Assembly (NCBI GenBank): GCA_936440205.1
Contig: OW387145.1
Location: 13,763,396-13,827,395, forward strand
Direction: 5' to 3'
Source of the DNA: Lepidonotus clava
Taxonomy: Eukaryota > Annelida > Polychaeta > Phyllodocida > Polynoidae
Length of the DNA stretch: 64,000 nt
A model generated the notes under the pieces. The model was not told the DNA's origin, did no database searches, and was given only the letters and a program-made list of their open reading frames with translations. Shown in pieces: positions 24,501 through 33,300 of the stretch (the stretch's first letter is position 1; every line of letters begins with the position of its first letter). A program made the position numbers and the translations under genes.

Positions 24501-27280
24501 TATTCGGACTTCCATAAATGCAAACCTTAGATTTAGAAACATTTAGACTTAGCCTATTAATTTCACTCCATTCGTGGAAGTGGTTCATGGCCGATTGCAG
24601 GGAAGCTCGAATGGCATTGATATCAGAGGAGGATGTGTACATGATAGCATCGTCAGCATAAAGCTGGATTTTGACATTAGGATCATTCACCTCGAGATCA
24701 TTTATGTATAGTATGAAAAGGAGAGGCCCCAGTACAGATCCCTGGGGGACTCCAGTATAAATGCAAGAACTGTCTGAACGATAGTTGTTGAAGGTAGTGT
24801 ACTGGTGTCTATCGTTCAAATAGTTACGAAACCATTTACGAATATGTCTAGCAATTGGCAGGGATTCCAATTTACATAACAGGCGATAGTGATTAACACA
24901 GTCAAACGCTTTCATAACATCAAGATAGATAACACCAGTATAGTACTTGTTATCTGTAGATTCATATAAATTATTCACAAAGTCAAAGATTGCATCAGAG
25001 GTAGACATATTGGGAACAAAGCCATATTGTCTTTTACTCAATACATTCAAGTCTGAACAGAGATTGAATAATCGTTCATGCATTAATTTTTCCATCATTT
25101 TTGAGGGAATACTCATTAAGGAAATCGGACGCCAATTGGAAACTTTTGTAAGATTACCTGATTTTGGTATAAGAATAACCTCAGCTCGTTTCCAAGATGA
25201 GGGGAGTATTCCATCCGACATTGACTTATTAAACAATTTAGTCATTTTGGGTATAGTACAAGCTAGTGCATCTCTTAAGACCCGTGATGAAATATCCTTA
25301 ATTCCAGATGATTTAGAGGTGTCAAGTCTATTTACAAGCTTATGTACATGAGCATCAGTGATAGGAACAAAATAACCACCATCAGTATCATTGCATTGTG
25401 GTAGCAGATCATCAATGTTTGTTATATTATTGACGGACAGTTTTCTACCAATCTCTGTGAAGAAGGAATTGGCGTAATCTGCAGAGTCACAGGGAGCAAT
25501 TTGTACTCCAGTAGCATCATCAATGAGATTTACAAACAATGATGATTTTCTTGAATTCGGTTCGGTCAAACTATTTAGTGTGCGCCAAAACTTCTTCGGA
25601 TTGCTTTTATGTTTATTTAGCTCACGTGCAACATAATCCCGCTTACTCAGAATAATAGCTTGGTTCACTCTATTTCTTAGAAATCTCAAGATATGCAGAT
25701 CTGCCTCCCTCTTATATTTCCTAAACAGACGAGAGTAATGATTCCTGTCTTGGATAATTTTGAGTATATCGTCAGTTAACCAAGCTGGTTTATTATCACG
25801 AACAGTAATAGTTTTCAGTGGGCAAACCATATCAAGATAGGTATTAATGTGAGACTCAACAAATTTCCACATTTCCTCCACACTCAAAGAAGTGTCATAT
25901 TGTGACCAGTCTATACTTTCAAGATATTTTTCAAGATCTACGCTGCTGTAATTACGATAGGATCTACCAACACTTTTGATATAGTTCTTGTCTGTCCTAG
26001 GTTTCTTACGAACAGCAAAAATAGGACTATGGTCGCTGATAATGTCATCAAGAACACCTGTAGCTGCAACAACAGGACAATTGGTATAGATGTGGTCAAC
26101 ACAGCTGCCACCATGTTCAGAAAAACGAGTTATATCTGAGATAAGTTGCTTGATTTGGTTTATTCTGCAAAAATTATGAACTGATTTAGAACTTGGATGA
26201 TTCCTCCTTCGTAAATTCACATTCAGGTCTCCTAGGATCCACTTTTCAGAATTGGTAATTTCAGAGCTATCAAGTACACTACTTAGATAGTCCAGACAAG
26301 GTTGGACATCTCCATTTGGAGGTCTGTAAACCACAATGAAAGCCATGTGGCGCAGACCAGGTTTGCACATGAACAGGGTAAGAACCTCAAAATCATTTGT
26401 TACTAAACTACTTTCCTTTATAACTTTAATATAAGGGGCCAAGATATCATCAATGTAGAAGGCTACACCTCCACCCTTAGATTTCACACTGCCATCTGAC
26501 GAACCCGATTCCCTATCCAGCCTATATAAAGTTTTATTAGGAAGACCTAGAATGGTATTTGGGTATCTATGATCTAACCATGTTTCAGTAAGGGCAAGGA
26601 TGTTAACATGATTTGAGAGAACAGAAATTTCATTCAATTTCGGATATAAACTCCGACAATTAGTATGTAAGATCTTAAGACCTTTTATTTTACCCAGCGA
26701 TTCAACATCGTGATTATCCATGGTTGTGTTCAATAATAATATCAAGATGGCTGGTTAGATGGATTCCCTTATATATTGTAAACCAATGGAAACAGACAAA
26801 GCAGATTAGTGCAAATAAACGACAAAGTTTATAATATGGAGATGATGATTGGGATGATATATACATAATGGGAACTCTCAGATCGTACGTCAAGTAGGAC
26901 TGAGATGAAGTTGAAAAAATTTGAGAATTAGTTCAACCTAGTACAGCTTATAGTTTTAAGCGAACAGTAAAGATTTTAGGTTTTAGGTGGGCTCCTACTG
27001 GAAATAGGTTTATCACCACAAAGTTGGCTTTTCCAAATTCAGTACTATGCCAATTAACACATTAGCTATCATTCATTATTCAATTGTAACATTCTTATTA
27101 ACACACAACATAATTGATAAATCAACAAAGTTTTCCCGAGGTCAGTACTTACACTGTTGGTTTTTTACACTAAGAGTAATCAAGAAACAGTATCAAACAT
27201 ATTCATATATCTTAACTAACCATTTTACACATTTCAGAAAAAATATTAAACGACAACACACACACACACAAAAGAAGGGG

Positions 27281-27312
<32 letters not shown>

Positions 27313-30300
27313 ATTAATAATGCACAAAACATTGACACATTAGCTGAGATTTCCAGAGTACAATACTACATCAGTTAGATTGTGACACAATGAGCTATCA
27401 AGAAACAGTACCAGACATGTTCATATACTTCAAGTTAACTCAGAACATTGTTAGGCAACGTTGGGCAAGAGACATCAGTTAAGTAGATTATAATGAATTT
27501 TAATTCGGTAAAGGCATTCGTAGAGGGTGAAAAGTAAATTCATGGGACTTAGTTCTCGTAACATACACTTGAGTTGGCCCATGGAATAAACCCTCTTTCA
27601 GAGTAACGTACCGAGCATTAATTGGTAGCTCGGTCTATAAGTTAACCTAGACACCTGTTCATTCCTAGTGTAATGTCAAATACAAGTTCTTGTACGTTCC
27701 CTGTTTCTGCATTTGAAGAACATAAATACCCCAGTTCTCTGACGTATGATACACAGAGATTGTTACACATGTGTAGATGGTGATAAAACATGTTATAAAA
27801 CTCGTAGGAATCTCTTGGAATGGATTGCGGCAAGCCAGGTAGGCCTACTAACAGGGCTTGGGGATGAATTACAGCAGCTCCATTTTTGTTTAGCCTCCAC
27901 GACAACAGAAATAACGACGTTGTAACCTAATCCTCATCCGATGCAATTATAATCTTACATTTCACCAGCCCCTTCAGACTTCTCCAGGGGTACCACCAAC
28001 ACAGGGCCTGCCTCCTCTCCTACATACATCACCGCTATCTAACCCACAGAAAATTGGTTTTGTTAACAATAAAATCAGTAAAACCAGCTCCAGGTGGATG
28101 GTCAGTACCAGGGGATGGATGGGGAGCGGATGGGGGTGGATGATCGGCCGGATCTTTTAACATCTATCTTGGAGGGCACAGCGTGAGTTCTGAACCTGGT
28201 ATTACAGTCCGTATCATGCCCCCAACGGCTCAAATTTCAGTGGGCTTTTTGAGAGGATAGGATAGGATGCAGTGTGATAGTTGGGCTTAGATGCGAACCC
28301 TGCCATCGTCAGGGGTTTGAAAGAATAATATCACAGGTGACGTGTATGTAATGTATAGACCTATATCGATTAAAGGGCCTTCAGTTGTATTTGTACTCAC
28401 ATTTTCACAAATTTCAGACCCTCTCCCTCTTTTGGTGGACCCCTAAACTACAAAAAGAGGGTAACTTGCTGTACCGTGTGTGCAAATGCATACCGTTTTA
28501 GTACTTACCCTTAATGCTCACCCCCCCCCCCCCTTCCCTTTTGGAATTCCTGTATCCGCCTCTGCAATCTACCAGGTTGACTTGCTTATAAAACAGGTAT
28601 ATAGTTTGAGAGATCTACCAGACCAATTGTAAAGATTGATATGTGTTTTTAAATTAGATATTTTATCATTTGCTCGTGAACACCACTTGTAGACTTTTCC
28701 AGAAAAGGTGTCACATAACAGATGGATAAAACGTAATTTGTGTGTTGAAGAATCGTTTCTGTAAAACGTTTAGTCACATCCCCAAAAGACCTTTGTCAAA
28801 GACCTACAAGAAGAAAAACCAAACCTTTTCCTTATCTTGTCAGTCTACCATTTCTCACAAAGGCTTACGTAGTCTTCGAACACAATCACGTTGATCTAAA
28901 TCTTTTTTTATAAGATAGCGAGAATATGAATCAAATATAAATAGGTTTGCAAAATCGCTAAAGGTGTATTTCAATCTATTGTTTCTGATTGGAAGAACAA
29001 TCCATACCAAAACAAATTTAGTTCAACCTAATATTAGGGTGTCTATTGCAGGTCCTTGTGATTAGAGATACAGCGCGATTAGACTTTTTGACACAGTATA
29101 GATAGGACTAAATAAGTAGCAGCAATACATCAAATTATCCATGCATCACGCCCATGAATAAAACATTAAATTTCTTTTTCTAAAATTGAGTTTTTAAACA
29201 AACAAAACATTTGGTAATATAGAGATGAAACGAGGCTATGTGCTACTTCAACCAACCGCTTTGGTAGTGACAGTTATGATGGCACAGTCTTCTGTGACAG
29301 AACAAAAAAAAAAGGAAATTGGTAATAATTTATTTTGCTATTTTAGGATATTATATCTCGTATGTCTACTCTTACGTCTATATTGTCTTATATTGAGTGA
29401 TCATAAGATAATGCATATAATATTATAAGCAATTATCAGTTATCAGTTAATTCACACCTATTGAAAAAAATGCAAATATGTTTGGAAACGCTCCGATGAT
29501 CTAGAGAAATGTTGTAGGCAGGTAGGCACTTCTTGAGAGGTGAGCAAACTCATATATACTGCCCAGAATCTTAGCAAGACTGTTCCTGGAGGTTAAAAAC
29601 CGACCTTTGAAAATCATATATACAGACCAGTATAATAGCAGAATTAGTACAAAAGAATGTTCTATGGCATGGATGGCATGGTTCCTGACCTTCTAAGGTC
29701 CCCCTGCCCTCAAGTCGCCCCCACCCCCCATAGGTCACATGGCATTGGCTGGGATCTCCACTGATGCCATGGGAAAACCTGCTATTTGCTGGCAACACAC
29801 AGAAAAAACAGGAGTTGAAAACAAAATATCTATATAGAATTCTTGAAGAGTGTAGTATTCGTTGTCACCTAAGAAAGAATCTTGGTGAATATATGCGAGT
29901 ATTTAAGCTGTTTACTGCATTTGGGTAAATGCGTTTGGAAATAGCAAAGCTCGCAGGTTGGATATCAGACAAAAATGAACAGTGGGAATGTCTGTTTAGA
30001 TGAAGTGTGCAATGGAAAAAGTGTGATTAATGTCAGTCATCCATCAAGGCTTGTCAGGCCGTCTTAATTCTGTGCCCGAGTAGGCGGGGGTTGGCAGATC
30101 ACAGGTGGACTAACCGCAGACTTTTAAGGCCGACACCCACGTGTTCACCACGACTTAAGGGCTTTAAGTTTGCGGCTTTTTTCCATTCTAAGAAAACCTA
30201 GGTATACATGTACCTCACTTTGACAAAGTCTTCAACGGAGAGCAGTCTCTTTGGGGGGTCCCAACGACCCACCACCTTAACCCAGAAGTACCTTTTGTCC

Positions 30301-33300
30301 CACTCCTCCCCAGGCTCAAACATTGACACTTGATATCAAGTCCAACTGTGATTCTTCTCAAATGGTCTCATCAATAACATGGGTGGTACTGAAACAATTC
30401 TGAGAAGGACTTGTAAGAAAGGAGTTCACATGTTAAAATGTGGTCCAAAAGTGGTCTCATTTTTTGACAGGACACCTGCAGCACATCTACCTGACAGGTA
30501 CGCGGTTTGCGTCAGCCCTCAGTCTCTATACACATATAGAGAGAGGTAGCCATACAAGACGCAGCAGGGACGGCGCCCTACCTGCCGACGTCATGGGTCA
30601 AGTCCGTTCTTGAAACACGTCTTTGAAAAACACAGCTCTTGACTCAGTCCGAGCATTCCATACATCGGTTTTATTGGTCAAACTAGGCAGTTGACATACT
30701 TCCTGGAAGGTAGGCATTTTCTGCGACCGCACCTACATTGCTTAGAGAAACAGACTAAAAACTATTAAATGGAAAATCACAGGACTGGTTTTCTTTTCAG
30801 TTTGTTTCAGTACCCTTAGGCCATAATACTAGATGGGTAGAGTAATTTAGATACAAGGTTTCATGCCTCAATGTATATGACGAAAAGCATAATTATTGTA
30901 ATAATACCTTCGACAATCAGCTGAAAATCGACATTGCGCACATGCAATTTCAGTCGACATTCACGTATCTGGTTTCACAAATCAAAGAGGTAAGACGAAT
31001 TCCCCACCACATCTCTACTGTCCGCTAGTCCCAAAATAAATACCACTACTTTACATGGTGCCAGCCACCACTCACTTAGTATACCACCTTGTCCTCAAAT
31101 GGGATCGCTATTTGTTTGTTAGCACCCTATGGAAATCCTACACTTTGCCCATAACACGGATCTCTCTATTGCGTGATGGGGAGCGTTATTAAGCGCCTGC
31201 TTTTTGAAAGGTAAAAGGGAAGAAGTGTATGGGTCTTTTATGGCTCCTTGTAGGTTTGTACGTATCTTATTACAATAGCTCTACCTTTCCGTCGAAAAAG
31301 CCTTTTCCAGAGTAGGTAAAATGGAGCTTTCTCCCTTTTATCATTTAAGTTCTACCAAAGCCCATTTCTTTTTGCACATAGCATAACGTGTTGTCATGTA
31401 TACACAGTTGACATTGGGTCGGAAAAGCTTTTAAAGAGTCATAGAGAAAGGAGACAGTAGAATTCACGGGAATTATGTTAACAGCTGGTTAATACGCAGA
31501 AGTGGATTTGTGAGGACATTGATGGGTAAGTGACCCATCACTCACTGTTTACCAACAGCGTTGGCATGTGATAAAACGACAAAATTATATAGTCCTGTGG
31601 CTAACATGTTTATAGTACTCAGACACATGATAAAGTCATGCCTTATTCAATCATCAAGTACTGTATAATGGGCATACTTATCATGTTGCAAACTGTGCTG
31701 CATAAACTGTAATAGGTATCTCAGTTTTAAATCGAATTCAACATATTTTAAATGTACTTGCTAAAACAAAACAACGCTTTAGTTTTGTTTGTATGAGACA
31801 GCATAATTATTAAATTGTGGCCAAGTTCTGCATTCAGACTCCGCCCTTGTGTACAATCATTTGACGATGACTTCATGTCGTGGCTGCCATCACCAGATCA
31901 TGGGTTTTCTTATGACACCCTGACTATATGTGGGGATGGGTAGGATGCAGAAGGCCGTGGGCGCCAAATTTACAAAGATTGCATGTCAGACGACAATTTG
32001 TTCGTCCCTGCATCTCTCCACCTGGCGGGAGAATCCACTTCCGGCGGCCATCCACTGACACCAGAACCCCTGAATACCGGGGCTGAAGTCGACCGAGGCA
32101 GGATTAATTCGCTCCTCCTCCTGGACACTTCCAAGTCGGACTATAGAGTTTTGTATGTCTATGGTCGGACTAACCTTTCTACCTGCACGCGCAATTACGT
32201 TGTCGTTTTGGCGCGACAGGGGGCGTCAGTGTCGCCGGGTGACACCACGAGGAGAAAGGGACGGTTCTAAACCCCTTCACTTCGCGGATTAATCGTATTG
32301 ACAGCTTTACCTGTCACCCCTTGACATCTAACCCAATACCAGGGCATATCATGGGTCCGGCTATATGAAGGGTAAATAGAAATACTCCCAGAGCCGTTCA
32401 GATACAAAGCTTATATCTGCCTGCCCGGAGGCGAACTGGACTATGTATTTACCTGTCGAATTGGGGGATATTGACAGGCCTGGTAAGCCTCAGAGGGCTG
32501 TCATGGGTCATAGATCCGCTCTCACCTTCCTCTGTGAGGGTTAACGGGTGAGGGGGAGTCTCAGTGACAGTGTCCACCCCAGGTGACACTGATCTGACAG
32601 CTCACACCTCCAACACGCTCCCCCAGGGTGCCGACAAAGGGTCGGGGCAACCCGGGCACGACTAACCACTGGGGGGTACCCGGGAATTAGTTCTGGGTGG
32701 GACAGGGTCATTTGGAGATCTTCTGGACGTTAGGTCGAACCGAGGTGTATCGTTAGCTTGCATGGGCGGATCCAAGATTTCGGAAAAGGGGGAAGGGGAG
32801 GTACACATGATTATATAGTCTACGTACTGAATTCCCGTTGAATAATTTCAAAGAAGTATAACATTTTAATTCGCAGAAGGTGACAGAGGAATTTATGTGT
32901 ATAATTATATTTAAGCGAAATCATCCGCTGATGTGCCATAATTATATGCATCGGCGCGGCAATTCCGGAAAGGCTTCTACCATGTGGCTTCTACAATTTG
33001 GCCTCAAATTTGTATTTCACATTTTACAATAGCTATGCTTTTCACCTTTCCCCCGAACCTGCGCAATGGGCCCTCTCATAGACGCCTTGTACCCAACGAT
33101 TTAAGCCTGGTCCCATAGGAAACCATACCCCAACCGTTTGGTTCAGGTCTATCCACTAGCAGGGCGCCACGCTATTAAAAAAGGTGTATAGCAGCTGAAT
33201 ATATCAAAGACATAATGTATAAACATATAGGTGTAGGCTAACTTACGCAGGTCGTATCTGTATCTGGAGAGGGCGTGCACACACTCCCGGCACAGGGCCC

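Larger units (their letters stand above)
23642..27454 (-). mobile_element. CR1/Jockey-group LINE, sense to the host gene
   Basis: A non-LTR retrotransposon read leftward: a presumed 5' region with degenerate repeats (about 27029-27430), a 976-codon ORF (26745-23815), a short 3' UTR of about 150 bp and a 19-base poly(A) (T on the plus strand, 23642-23660) with AATAAA merging into the tail. The left end is firm. The right end is inferred from an 8-base match, GCAACGTT, next to the tail (23636-23643) and at 27455-27462, which may be the target duplication but could be chance. No ORF1 was recognised, so the element may be 5'-truncated or of a one-ORF type. Exact clade undetermined. Confidence 0.85.
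19424..33246 (-). other. KNDC1 intron, 13.8 kb, splitting the KIND domain
   Basis: The intron runs from the donor GTAAGT at 33246 to the acceptor CGTTGCAG at 19424. It contains the Harbinger-like MITE (20532-20737), the LINE (about 23642-27454), a short dispersed foldback fragment (28374-28450) and GC-rich islets around 30440-30600 and 32230-32720. Outside those, I see no exon or known element; small open frames are unsupported. Confidence 0.8.

Noticed and set aside
24947-25351. 134-codon plus-strand frame within the LINE
   Set aside because: It is the antisense shadow of the reverse transcriptase frame.
27047-27343. 98-codon plus-strand frame ending in poly-Lys
   Set aside because: The Lys run is the translation of the 31-base A run; the rest lies in repeats at the LINE 5' side.
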